Below, piece by piece: positions 25,734 through 33,505 of a stretch of DNA of 64,000 nt; position 1 is the first letter of the stretch; the number at the start of each line of letters is the position of its first letter. The translations under genes were made by a program, and so were the position numbers. The stretch is from Mucilaginibacter_A sp964236465 (GTDB lineage: Bacteria; Bacteroidota; Bacteroidia; Sphingobacteriales; Sphingobacteriaceae), in contig CAXSBZ010000010.1 in NCBI GenBank assembly GCA_964236465.1, forward strand, positions 1 to 64,000, read 5' to 3'. The notes under the pieces are model-generated. The model made no database searches. It was given only the letters and a program-made list of their open reading frames with translations, and was not told where the DNA came from.

Positions 25734-26399
25734 ATGAAAAAAATATTGTATCTGGCATTTTGCTTGTTGCAGGCAAATTTACTATCTGCCCAAAACGAAC
25801 CTGGCGTTGCTTTATCCCATTATGTATTCCCGGAGTTTATGGATGGCATGGTCAAAAAGAAATCAGGTGCAGAAAACAAAGCCCTTTTGAACTACAACTC
25901 TATCACCCAGGAAATGATTTTTGATAAAGACAATCAAAAATATGCCCTATCCGAAATCAAGACAATAGATACAGTTTATATCGGCAAAACCAAATTTATA
26001 CCGGTTGATTCTATTTTTTATGAAGTAGTAAGTACCAACACGCCGTTTAATCTTTATGTGCAGCACAAATGCGAAATCCATCAACCTGCAAAAGATGCCG
26101 GCTACGGCACCACCACCCAAACATCGGCGGTAACTTCATTATCAAGCAATTATAACAGAACCGCATCGGGCTTTAACTCGCTTTACAACCTTCAGCTTCC
26201 TTCGGATTTTAAAATTTTGCCTTATGCGGAGTTTTGGCTGAAAAAAGGAAACGGATATATCAGAGCATCTACCGCAAAACAGTTGCAAAAAGTGTTTCCA
26301 ACAAAAGAAGTGGAAATCAAAGCATATATAAAAACTTATAAACCTGACTTTAAAAAGCAAAAAGACCTGGTTGCATTGATAAATAACGTTGCAAAATAA
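25734..26399 (+). CDS. Secreted protein of unknown function, 221 aa
   Basis: The ATG at 25734 gives a clean Sec signal (MKKILYLAFCLLQANLLSAQ); the 11 codons that could extend it upstream look like leader sequence. The mature part is soluble and beta-rich, with LLNYNSITQEMIFDKDNQKYAL and IDTVYIGKTKFIPVDSIFYE, a pattern common in Bacteroidetes secreted proteins of unknown role, and a C-terminal helix with ALINNVAK. It lies 41 bases upstream of the second GH43 gene, perhaps in one transcript. Confidence 0.65.
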   Translation: MKKILYLAFCLLQANLLSAQNEPGVALSHYVFPEFMDGMVKKKSGAENKALLNYNSITQEMIFDKDNQKYALSEIKTIDTVYIGKTKFIPVDSIFYEVVSTNTPFNLYVQHKCEIHQPAKDAGYGTTTQTSAVTSLSSNYNRTASGFNSLYNLQLPSDFKILPYAEFWLKKGNGYIRASTAKQLQKVFPTKEVEIKAYIKTYKPDFKKQKDLVALINNVAK

Positions 26400-26440
26400 C
26401 CGTTTATTGATACTTTTGATTGATTGCCCACACTATTTTT

Positions 26441-27517
26441 ATGATAAAAAAAACAATTTTAGTTGCCTTATTTTCTTGGCTGATATTTTATGCTTCGGCT
26501 CAACAAATAACCAATCATACTGTAGTGAAAAATAAACCGAGTAGCGGCAACCCAATATTTCCGGGTTGGTATGCTGATCCGGAGGCCAGGATATTTAACG
26601 ATACTTACTGGATTTATCCCACTTATTCTGATGATTACGGAAAACCCGACCGTTCTGTAAACCTTTCTGAAGCACAATTGAAAACACAGAAAAACACGAT
26701 CAATCCGCAGTACCTGAAACAAACGTTTTTAAATGCCTTTTCTTCTAAAGACCTGACCCATTGGAAAAAACATCCGCACGTTTTAGATATTAAAGATGTG
26801 AAATGGGCTGCCTATTCTATTTGGGCACCTTCCATCACCAAAATGAAAGGTAAATATTACCTCTTTTTTGGGGCAAACGACATCCAGAACAACAACCAGT
26901 TGGGAGGGATTGGTGTGGCGGTGGCTGATAACCCTACCGGGCCTTTTATTGATCATCTTGGAAAACCGCTGGTGGATAAATTTTACAACAACGCCCAGCC
27001 GATAGACCAGTTTGTGTTCCAGGACACCGACGGGCAGTATTATCTGCTTTATGGCGGCTGGAGACATTGTAATATTGGCAAACTGAACAGTGACTTTACC
27101 GGCTTTGTCCCTTTTGAAGACGGCACCATTTTTAAACCTATTACCCCTGAAAACTACGTGGAAGGCGTTTTTATGTTCATCCGTAAAGGAAAATATTACC
27201 TGATGTGGTCTGAGGGGAATTGGACCGGACCGGATTATTCTGTGGCCTATGCCATAGGAAATTCTCCGCTCGGGCCTTTTACAGGCATTGGAAAAGTGTT
27301 GCAGCAAAACCCCAAAATTGCTACTGGCGCAGGGCATCATTCCGTAATTAATATCCCGGGCACTGATGATTGGTATATTGTATATCACCGCCGCCCGCTA
27401 AACACAACCAACGGCAATCACCGCGAAACTTGTATTGACCGTATGTATTTTGATGAAAACGGGTTGATCAAACCGGTTGTAATTACTGAGGAAGGGGTTG
27501 CGGCGAGGAGGTTGTAA
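26441..27517 (+). CDS. Glycoside hydrolase family 43 protein, secreted
   Basis: 358 aa from the ATG at 26441 (a further 7 codons upstream are open but precede the signal peptide MIKKTILVALFSWLIFYASAQ). Catalytic features: FPGWYADPEARIFNDTYWIYP (base Asp), WAAYSIWAPSITKMKGKYYLFF, QPIDQFVFQDTDGQYYLLYGG (modulating Asp) and NYVEGVFMFIRKGKYYLMWSEG (acid Glu). GHHSVINIPGTDDWYIVYHRRP is the typical end of the propeller. Probably an arabinosidase or xylosidase; it differs from the GH43 at 4467 in subfamily features. Confidence 0.9.
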   Translation: MIKKTILVALFSWLIFYASAQQITNHTVVKNKPSSGNPIFPGWYADPEARIFNDTYWIYPTYSDDYGKPDRSVNLSEAQLKTQKNTINPQYLKQTFLNAFSSKDLTHWKKHPHVLDIKDVKWAAYSIWAPSITKMKGKYYLFFGANDIQNNNQLGGIGVAVADNPTGPFIDHLGKPLVDKFYNNAQPIDQFVFQDTDGQYYLLYGGWRHCNIGKLNSDFTGFVPFEDGTIFKPITPENYVEGVFMFIRKGKYYLMWSEGNWTGPDYSVAYAIGNSPLGPFTGIGKVLQQNPKIATGAGHHSVINIPGTDDWYIVYHRRPLNTTNGNHRETCIDRMYFDENGLIKPVVITEEGVAARRL

Positions 27518-27554
27518 ATCCGGCCAACTGAACTAACTTAAAAAATTAAAGTAA

Positions 27555-27827
27555 TTATGTTGATAGCCGAAAAGAAGCAAGTAGCACTGGAATATTAATT
27601 TTCTTGACTTTTAACATAAAATCCACCGATAAATCCTCATTCGATAAAGGCCAATCAATACCCTATCCTGCCGGAAAAATTTTAAACAAGTTCTTTTGCA
27701 TTTTATCTGCTGTAGCCAGCTTTTTTGAAACTTTATCCCAAGGCAAATTAATTAAATTGCCATCTACTTTTAAACAAATAAAATCTGCCTCAAAAGAAAC
27801 AGCTTCAATATTGTGTGTTGCAATCAT
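27555..27827 (-). pseudogene. DUF2442 protein gene with an in-frame TAG
   Basis: From the ATG at 27827 the minus strand reads MIATHNIEAVSFEADFICLK, then VDGNLINLPWDKVSKKLATA and KIFPAG, then TAG at 27663-27665. The same frame continues GIDWPLSNEDLSVDFMLK to a TAA at 27555. The part after the TAG is the conserved DUF2442 C-terminus (G-Y-G-I-x-W-P-x-x-D-E-D-L-S-V), with the stop taking the place of the Tyr. So one nonsense change interrupts an otherwise intact gene of 90 codons. A degenerate repeat core (27839-27852) forms its leader. DUF2442 proteins often partner DUF4160 in toxin-antitoxin-like pairs; no partner is seen. Confidence 0.7.
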
Positions 27828-27838
27828 TTTTTTTACTT

Positions 27839-27852
27839 GATAAAAAAAGCAT
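27839..27852 (-). repeat. Degenerate dispersed repeat core (GATAAAAAAAGCAT)
   Basis: One change from consensus; its extension overlaps the DUF2442 start codon region. Confidence 0.5.
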
Positions 27853-27992
27853 TCCAAGATTCAATAATCAGATCAAAATGCTGATAAAGTTGTCAATCTT
27901 TTCAAACTAACTATTCATTAACATTATTTTGTAGCCTATTGCTATTTCTGTTGATTTGATAAAAATAGAACATCAAATTTTTTGCACAAATC

Positions 27993-28721
27993 ATGATTGT
28001 AAACTACACTGAAGCAGGTTGGGAAATTGTGTTGCAGCGTGCGCATGGCTCGTTGGCAGCGCAGCTGGCTGCAAACTGGAAAAAAGCTGATCGGCCGCAA
28101 CGCTGGACGGAAACGCTTTTGGCTATCGGCGAGCATGACGACGCGCAAACGGAACTGGAACAAAATGATCTGGTTACTGAAAATGGCGGCCCGGTCAACT
28201 TTAAAATGAAGACTTTTGAGCTGCCGCATTGCCAGCAAATGATTGATTTCAGTTTAAGCAAAAGCCGTTATATTGCTTTGCTGACTTCTATGCACATCAA
28301 TTTTTTGTATATAAAAGAAGCACAAACCAATCCGCAGGCCGAAGCTTTTTTGCAGGAACAGGAAAAGCTGCGTCTCGATTGGCGGAAAGCACTTAAAATC
28401 AGTCAGGAAGAAGCCGAAAAAAACTATGCGCTGCTGGAATGGTGCGATGCTTTTTCGTTGTTGATTTGCCAGAAACTGTATCAGCCGGAACAAAGAAGTA
28501 TGGAGATTAGCAACGGCCCGGATCAGCAGGGAAACCAGCTGATCCAATTGGACAACGAAACTTTAACTGTAAAACCCTGGCCTTTTGAAGTAGAAACGTT
28601 CATGATCCGGTATGATTCCCGCCTGGTTTCAAAACTTAGTTTTGCCGATAATGCAGAATTTAAACAACATCTGCTGGCTGCGGAAGTGACAGAAAATTGC
28701 TGGATTATTAAAAAAAGTTAA
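27993..28721 (+). CDS. DUF3891 family protein
   Basis: 242 aa. The opening WEIVLQRAHGSLAAQLAANWKK and LLAIGEHDDAQTELEQNDLVTENGGPVNF match DUF3891, whose conserved His and HD-like His-Asp pair suggest a metal-binding hydrolase fold of unknown activity. LEWCDAFSLLICQKL is the conserved second helix. It is a free-standing gene; convergent with the DUF92 gene. Confidence 0.85.
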   Translation: MIVNYTEAGWEIVLQRAHGSLAAQLAANWKKADRPQRWTETLLAIGEHDDAQTELEQNDLVTENGGPVNFKMKTFELPHCQQMIDFSLSKSRYIALLTSMHINFLYIKEAQTNPQAEAFLQEQEKLRLDWRKALKISQEEAEKNYALLEWCDAFSLLICQKLYQPEQRSMEISNGPDQQGNQLIQLDNETLTVKPWPFEVETFMIRYDSRLVSKLSFADNAEFKQHLLAAEVTENCWIIKKS

Positions 28722-28739
28722 GCTTTGGTTTTAATCATT

Positions 28740-29450
28740 TTAAAGGATAAACAAAACCAATGCTGCTGCGGCAGCAATAACCGTATTCAAAAAATTAACC
28801 ATATTATTCCTCAAATAACCTTTCCGTTCCAAAGTGGCACCCAAAATAGAATCTGCCAGGTTTCCAATTGTTCCGGCTAAAATGATCCACCAGAAATCAG
28901 TTTTCCAACCGAAACTAAAAGCATAAACCAGGGCAATGATTGTGCTGGCTGCCAAACCAAAAAGCGTTCCTTCCAAACTGATAACGCCATCCAATCCTTG
29001 CCGGTCTTTTTTTAAGGTGATGATGTTGTAAAACCTTGTGCCATAAACTGTTCCCGTTTCTGATGAAATTGTATCCGCAGCGGCTGAAGCTAAGCTTGCG
29101 GCCATCATCAACCTAAACAAATCAATTTTTACGGGATAAAAGAAGCATAGCAAACCCATTAATCCGGCTGTGCCCACATTGGCCAAAACTTGTGCAGCTG
29201 TGCGCTGGCCTTTGTTTTTTTCGGCTACGCCCAATGCTTCTTTTATGCCTGTTTTATTGGAGGTGGCCAAAGCGGATAAAAGAAACAGGACAGCTGCCAT
29301 TAAAATCCCGTAATAACCGGCACCAAGGTACAAGCAAACGCCCAGCAAAGCAGCTGTTAACGCAGCAGGCAAAGTGAGTTTTTTTGCTTTTACGCTAAGG
29401 AAAACGCCTGCTGATAAAACTACGGGAAGAAGATAATCTGAAAGTTGCAT
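28740..29450 (-). CDS. DUF92/TMEM19-like integral membrane protein
   Basis: 236 aa, six to seven hydrophobic helices. Family motifs: ALLGVCLYLGAGYYGILMAAVLFLLSALATS at the N-terminus, ASAAADTISSETGTVYG (the conserved S-x-x-D-T-x-S-S-E-x-G core), and GTIGNLADSILGATLERKG. DUF92 includes phytyl-phosphate kinases of plants (VTE6); the bacterial role is unknown. Two copies of the dispersed repeat lie inside this gene (29123-29148 extended, 29234-29247 core). Confidence 0.9.
   Translation of the reverse strand: MQLSDYLLPVVLSAGVFLSVKAKKLTLPAALTAALLGVCLYLGAGYYGILMAAVLFLLSALATSNKTGIKEALGVAEKNKGQRTAAQVLANVGTAGLMGLLCFFYPVKIDLFRLMMAASLASAAADTISSETGTVYGTRFYNIITLKKDRQGLDGVISLEGTLFGLAASTIIALVYAFSFGWKTDFWWIILAGTIGNLADSILGATLERKGYLRNNMVNFLNTVIAAAAALVLFIL
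29123..29148 (-). repeat. Extended repeat half-site inside the DUF92 gene
   Basis: On the minus strand: ATGCTTCTTTTATC, CCGT, AAAAATTG. A full consensus half-site read as codons for LLCFFYPVKID. Confidence 0.8.
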
Positions 29451-29486
29451 CAGGGGCGAAGTTCTGTACTAAAACCTATATTTTCA

Positions 29487-30824
29487 TTATTTCATTTTCA
29501 TCAGCGATGGATAGATCCGCAGGAAAACCTCACCGGCATACGGGTTTTTCCCATATAAATTATTCAATTGACTGTTAGCATGATAAGCCGAAAGTTGTCC
29601 GCCGGCAGCTACACGAATTTTTCCGATGTAAAACAGATCGTAATTCAAACCAAAAGTTAAAGCGTTTACCGGGAAAAGCGTGTTCTCGCCGTACAAATTC
29701 TCATCTAAATTTAACTCTTCGCGGGATTTTTGCACCCATTCGTAGCGTGTATAAAGTTCCAATTTCCGCAACCGATAACTTGCTTCCAGCAAAGCCGTAT
29801 TCTGGCCGGCCTGGTTTTTATATTTGTTCAATCCCCAAAGTGCCGTTACGTTTAAAAATTGTTCGCTGGCAAAAGGCTTGCTGTAAATGGCAGAAGCGAT
29901 CGTTCGGTTTACGTTTTCGGTTGGCATCAACATTTCCGGGCTTTTGATAAAACCATGTGAAACCTCTAAAGCCCAGTTTTGGGTTGGATTGTAGGATAAG
30001 CGGCCACTCCAGGAATCAAACCTTGGCTTGTCAAAATCCAGCCGGTTTTCATCCGGTTCCCGGCCTGTAAAAGATGAACCTTCGATCTTAAATTTATCTA
30101 AACGTAAACCTAAAGTTGCCACACCAAAAGTAATGTGCGTACCATCGTTCCAATGGTGGCCAATCGGTGCATCCGGGTTGGAAAGGGCAGAAGGGCGGTG
30201 CATAAAAGCGGTAGAACCCAAAGCCGGTTCGCCGGGATAACCCAGGTAAAAGCTCAAATCAGTTTTTGGGTTGAAGCTGTAGGAATAACTGGCGGCCAGT
30301 TCCGAAAACAGATCATGCGGATGCTGACGGTCAACCAGCGGTACGTTTTTCCAGCTTTCGCCGGTTTGGAAAAGCAGCGGATAACCGTCCCCGCCTTCTG
30401 TAAAATAATCCGCAGAAAGCATTAAGTTGAAATGAAACAAGCCTTTTTGCCCAAGCTGCCGTTGTGCCATCGCCATAAACCAGTTTGGTGCATCAAAATC
30501 ATTGGCACCGCGCGAACCTTGTTTGGTAAAATCCTGACTCGTAAAACGCGGCGCAATATTGCCGTGCAGCATGTACATCCATTTGCCGGAATTCAGCATA
30601 ATCCCGTACATCGGCGACGCGTCCGGCAGCCAGGCCGTGCCGGAACCGTCGCGGTTCATGGGCAGGTTTAAAGATAAACCGCTGCTCATCTGCATGTTCA
30701 TACTGCTGGTATCAGCCATCTGCATACCTTTCATGCCGGCCATATTGTGCTGTGCTTCAGCGTTTTTCAGTAGTAAAAAAAGCAGTAGTGCGGTAAGTTT
30801 AAAAGAAAGTTTCAATCTTTTCAT
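29487..30824 (-). CDS. Outer-membrane beta-barrel protein with Met-rich N-terminus
   Basis: 445 aa with a Sec signal (leader ends LLKNAEAQ). Immediately after it is a methionine/histidine-rich stretch (HNMAGMKGMQMADTSSMNMQ) typical of copper-binding proteins. The rest consists of amphipathic strands (LYTRYEWVQKSREELNLDE, ITFGVATLGLRLDKFKIEGSSFTGREPDENRLDFD) and ends in a barrel strand (GEVFLRIYPSLMKMK). Proteins of this type are often found near copper efflux genes in Bacteroidetes. Metal binding is inferred from composition; no efflux gene is adjacent here. Confidence 0.7.
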   Translation of the reverse strand: MKRLKLSFKLTALLLFLLLKNAEAQHNMAGMKGMQMADTSSMNMQMSSGLSLNLPMNRDGSGTAWLPDASPMYGIMLNSGKWMYMLHGNIAPRFTSQDFTKQGSRGANDFDAPNWFMAMAQRQLGQKGLFHFNLMLSADYFTEGGDGYPLLFQTGESWKNVPLVDRQHPHDLFSELAASYSYSFNPKTDLSFYLGYPGEPALGSTAFMHRPSALSNPDAPIGHHWNDGTHITFGVATLGLRLDKFKIEGSSFTGREPDENRLDFDKPRFDSWSGRLSYNPTQNWALEVSHGFIKSPEMLMPTENVNRTIASAIYSKPFASEQFLNVTALWGLNKYKNQAGQNTALLEASYRLRKLELYTRYEWVQKSREELNLDENLYGENTLFPVNALTFGLNYDLFYIGKIRVAAGGQLSAYHANSQLNNLYGKNPYAGEVFLRIYPSLMKMK

Positions 30825-30931
30825 ATCGGTTCAAAAATATCCAACAGGAAACACTTCACTTTATATAATGCTGATTAAGATTTATAAAATTATAAACCGG
30901 CCTTTCTTCAAAACCATAAGCTATTGCTGCC

Positions 30932-30977
30932 GATGCTGTTTTTATCACCATAAATTTGGGTTGATAAAAACAGCATC
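30932..30977. repeat. 46-bp palindrome of the TGTTTTT repeat variant
   Basis: GATGCTGTTTTTATC and GATAAAAACAGCATC are perfect 15-bp inverted repeats separated by 16 bases (ACCATAAATTTGGGTT). A short paired form, compared with the 86-87 bp elements. Confidence 0.9.
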
Positions 30978-31089
30978 ATCAATCTGTATGCAGCTTTCAA
31001 TCAAATAAAGTTTTATTTTGTTGCTGTTTTTAAAAGGATAAATTGCCTGTCATTTGCAAATCAAATTCTGATCGCTTATCTTTCAAATC

Positions 31090-31118
31090 TTTGCTTTAAA
31101 TTTTTGCGTGTATCTTTG
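31090..31118 (+). promoter_or_regulatory. Candidate promoter of mqo (TTTG / TATCTTTG)
   Basis: TTTG at 31090-31093 and TATCTTTG at 31111-31118 resemble Bacteroidetes -33 and -7 boxes with 17 bases between them, slightly shorter than usual. The -7 box ends 18 bases before the ATG. Confidence 0.5.
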
Positions 31119-31136
31119 TTTCCTTCAATCAAAACC

Positions 31137-32645
31137 ATGAATAAATCAGGAAATCCTTCTGAAAATACGGATGTTATTTTAATTGGTGCCGGGATTATGA
31201 GTGCTACGCTTGGCGTGATGCTGAAAGAGCTGGACCCGAACATAACGATACAGATTTTTGAACGGCTGGACAGTGCAGCAGCCGAAAGTTCTGACGCTTG
31301 GAACAACGCCGGGACTGGCCATTCTGCTTTTTGCGAACTGAATTATACACCGGAACTGCCGGACGGTTCTATCGAGATTGTGAAAGCGGTAAAAATTGCC
31401 GAATCTTTTGAAGAATCCAAGCAGTTTTGGAGCTTTTTGGTAGCGAAGGGTTTTTTGTCTGATCCGTCAAGTTTTATCAAAAGCATTCCGCACATGAGCT
31501 TTGTTTGGGGCGATAAAAATGTGGAATATCTGCGGAAACGGTTCGAGGCACTTACCAAAAACCATTTGTTTAAAGAGATGGTTTATGCTGATGACAAAAA
31601 ACAGCTGACCGAATGGATGCCGTTGGTGATGGAAGGCCGCCCGGACGAGAAAGTGGCGGCCACGCGCATGGAAATTGGTACAGACGTAAACTTTGGCTCT
31701 TTAACCAAAGCCATGTTCAGCCAGTTAAACAAAATGGAAGGCGTGCAGCTGGAATTTGGGCACGAAATCCGCACGCTGGATCAAAATAAAGACAGTTCCT
31801 GGACTTTGAAAGTGAAAAACCTGGGCACAAGTGAGATCCGGAAAGTAACCGGGAAATTTATTTTTATCGGTGCCGGCGGCGGTTCGTTGCCTTTGCTGGA
31901 GAAATCAAATATCCGCGAAGGAAAAGGTTTTGGCGGTTTTCCGGTGAGCGGGCAATGGCTAAAATGTGTGAACCCGGAAGTGATCAAAAAACACCAAGCC
32001 AAAGTTTATGGCAAGGCTTCGGTTGGTTCGCCGCCGATGTCTGTGCCACATTTAGATACGCGAATGATTGATGGTAAACGCGAGCTTTTGTTTGGACCAT
32101 ATGCAGGTTTTTCTACCAAATTCCTCAAAAGCGGTTCTTATTTGGATTTGATTTTATCCATCAAAACTGATAATATTTTGCCGATGATGGCGGCGGGAAT
32201 CAAAAATATTCCGCTGACCAAATATCTGATTGATCAGGTGAAGCAATCACCGCAAGACCGTTTAAATGCTTTGAAAGAATATTTGCCAACGGCAAAAATG
32301 GAAGATTGGGAATTGGAAATGGCTGGCCAGCGGGTGCAGGTTATCAAAAATGACCCTGTAAAAGGAGGCGTTTTGGAGTTTGGCACCGAAGTGGTAAGTG
32401 CCGCCGATGGCAGTATTGCGGCTTTGCTGGGTGCTTCGCCGGGTGCATCTACGGCGGTTTCCATTATGCTTGATTTGCTGAACCGTTGCTTTAAAAACAA
32501 AATTAGCACGCCGGAATGGCAGAGTAAAATGAAAGCAATGATCCCGTCCTACGGCAAATCTTTAGGAAAAGAAGTGGAACTGGCCGGAAAACTGCGAGCA
32601 GAAACCAGCAAAGTTTTAGGTTTGACTTTGCCGCAAACCGTATAA
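31137..32645 (+). CDS. mqo: Malate:quinone oxidoreductase
   Basis: 502 aa from the ATG at 31137; the 11 codons upstream are excluded because they overlap the candidate promoter. FAD-binding VILIGAGIMSATLGVMLKELDP, then SSDAWNNAGTGHSAFCELNYTPE (Mqo signature), RMEIGTDVNFGSLTKAM, FIFIGAGGGSLPLLEKS and the C-terminal LEFGTEVVSAADGSIAALLGASPGASTAV. It oxidises malate to oxaloacetate with electrons passed to the quinone pool at the inner membrane, replacing or supplementing NAD-malate dehydrogenase. It is a single-gene unit. Confidence 0.95.
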   Translation: MNKSGNPSENTDVILIGAGIMSATLGVMLKELDPNITIQIFERLDSAAAESSDAWNNAGTGHSAFCELNYTPELPDGSIEIVKAVKIAESFEESKQFWSFLVAKGFLSDPSSFIKSIPHMSFVWGDKNVEYLRKRFEALTKNHLFKEMVYADDKKQLTEWMPLVMEGRPDEKVAATRMEIGTDVNFGSLTKAMFSQLNKMEGVQLEFGHEIRTLDQNKDSSWTLKVKNLGTSEIRKVTGKFIFIGAGGGSLPLLEKSNIREGKGFGGFPVSGQWLKCVNPEVIKKHQAKVYGKASVGSPPMSVPHLDTRMIDGKRELLFGPYAGFSTKFLKSGSYLDLILSIKTDNILPMMAAGIKNIPLTKYLIDQVKQSPQDRLNALKEYLPTAKMEDWELEMAGQRVQVIKNDPVKGGVLEFGTEVVSAADGSIAALLGASPGASTAVSIMLDLLNRCFKNKISTPEWQSKMKAMIPSYGKSLGKEVELAGKLRAETSKVLGLTLPQTV

Positions 32646-32666
32646 TCAGCACACAGATTTTATACC

Positions 32667-32714
32667 GATAAAAGAAGCATGAAGGACTGAAATATCCTTT
32701 ATGCTTTTTTTGTG
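32667..32714. repeat. Outward-facing pair of repeat half-sites
   Basis: GATAAAAGAAGCAT (32667-32680, minus orientation, extension CAGATTTTATACC upstream) and, 20 bases on, a degenerate ATGCTTTTTTTGTG (32701-32714) with extension CCGGTAAAAATTGGT. The halves point away from each other, the reverse of the 87-bp element, so half-sites are separable units. Confidence 0.7.
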
Positions 32715-32755
32715 CCGGTAAAAATTGGTAGCTAAACTATTAAATTAACCATCAC

Positions 32756-33505
32756 TTGCATTTCCCCGTTAATATACCATTAGGCCTTTCAACCGTTCCG
32801 GTTCATTTTCTGTGCGAAACGCTTGCTTATGCAATAGGTTATCGCTACTATATTTATTTACGAAAGCGCAGGCAGGATACGATCAGTAATGAAAACCGCA
32901 TCCTCATTTTTATTGGTGCAGCTTTAGGCGGTTTTTTAGGGTCCCACTTACTGGGCATATTGGAGAAGCCCGAATTGCTAAACCGTGTAAATATAATTTA
33001 TTTTATGAGCAACACGACTATTGTAGGTGGCTTATTGGGTGGGTTAATAGGTGTCGAACTGATAAAAAAACGGATTGGAGTTGTTACTTCTTCCGGCGAC
33101 TTGATGGTCTATCCGCTCATACTGGCCATGATTATTGGCAGGACTGGTTGTTTTTTGGCGGGTTTAAAGGATGGTACTTATGGCATTGCCAGTTCATTGC
33201 CCTGGGCAATTGATTTTGGTGATGGAGTCCGCAGGCATCCCACAAACCTTTATGAGATTTTGTTCTGGCTACTGTTATGGATTACGATGAACAGCATTGA
33301 GAAGAAGCGAAAGTTTACTGATGGCTCAATGTTTAAGCTGATGATGGCCAGCTATCTTTTTTTTCGCTTTTTAGATGAATTTATTAAACCGGATTATTTT
33401 TTTAGTTTTGGTTTATCGGTTATTCAACTTGCTTGCCTGGCAGGCATAGTTTATTATAAAAGTGTATTGCTGTATCCTTCCAAATTGACTGTAGCTTATG
33501 CCTGA
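32756..33505 (+). CDS. Lgt-like (prolipoprotein diacylglyceryl transferase family) membrane protein
   Basis: 249 aa, about seven membrane helices. Lgt-type features are ALGGFLGSHLLGILEKPEL, IVGGLLGGLIGVELIKK, MIIGRTGCFLAGLKDGTYG (in place of Lgt's G-R-x-G-N-F-x-N-x-E) and RRHPTNLYEILFWLLLW (Lgt's H-P-x-x-L-Y-E). The key Asn/Glu of the Lgt signature are replaced, so it is probably not the housekeeping enzyme. It may move or recognise a diacylglycerol-type lipid. The start is TTG, by the frame. Its end overlaps the radical SAM gene by 8 bases; the two surely form an operon. Confidence 0.75.
   Translation: MHFPVNIPLGLSTVPVHFLCETLAYAIGYRYYIYLRKRRQDTISNENRILIFIGAALGGFLGSHLLGILEKPELLNRVNIIYFMSNTTIVGGLLGGLIGVELIKKRIGVVTSSGDLMVYPLILAMIIGRTGCFLAGLKDGTYGIASSLPWAIDFGDGVRRHPTNLYEILFWLLLWITMNSIEKKRKFTDGSMFKLMMASYLFFRFLDEFIKPDYFFSFGLSVIQLACLAGIVYYKSVLLYPSKLTVAYA

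Larger units (their letters stand above)
30825..31136. other. 312-base gap upstream of mqo
   Basis: It holds the 46-bp TGTTTTT-type palindrome (30932-30977) and a candidate promoter for mqo; otherwise AT-rich and empty. Confidence 0.6.

Noticed and set aside
27604..27840. A plus-strand 78-aa frame opposite the DUF2442 gene
   Set aside because: It is the antisense of a recognisable, although broken, DUF2442 sequence.
32756..33505. Housekeeping prolipoprotein diacylglyceryl transferase (lgt)
   Set aside because: The conserved G-R-x-G-N-F-x-N-x-E signature is changed to GRTGCFLAGLKDG, and the gene is coupled to a radical SAM enzyme.
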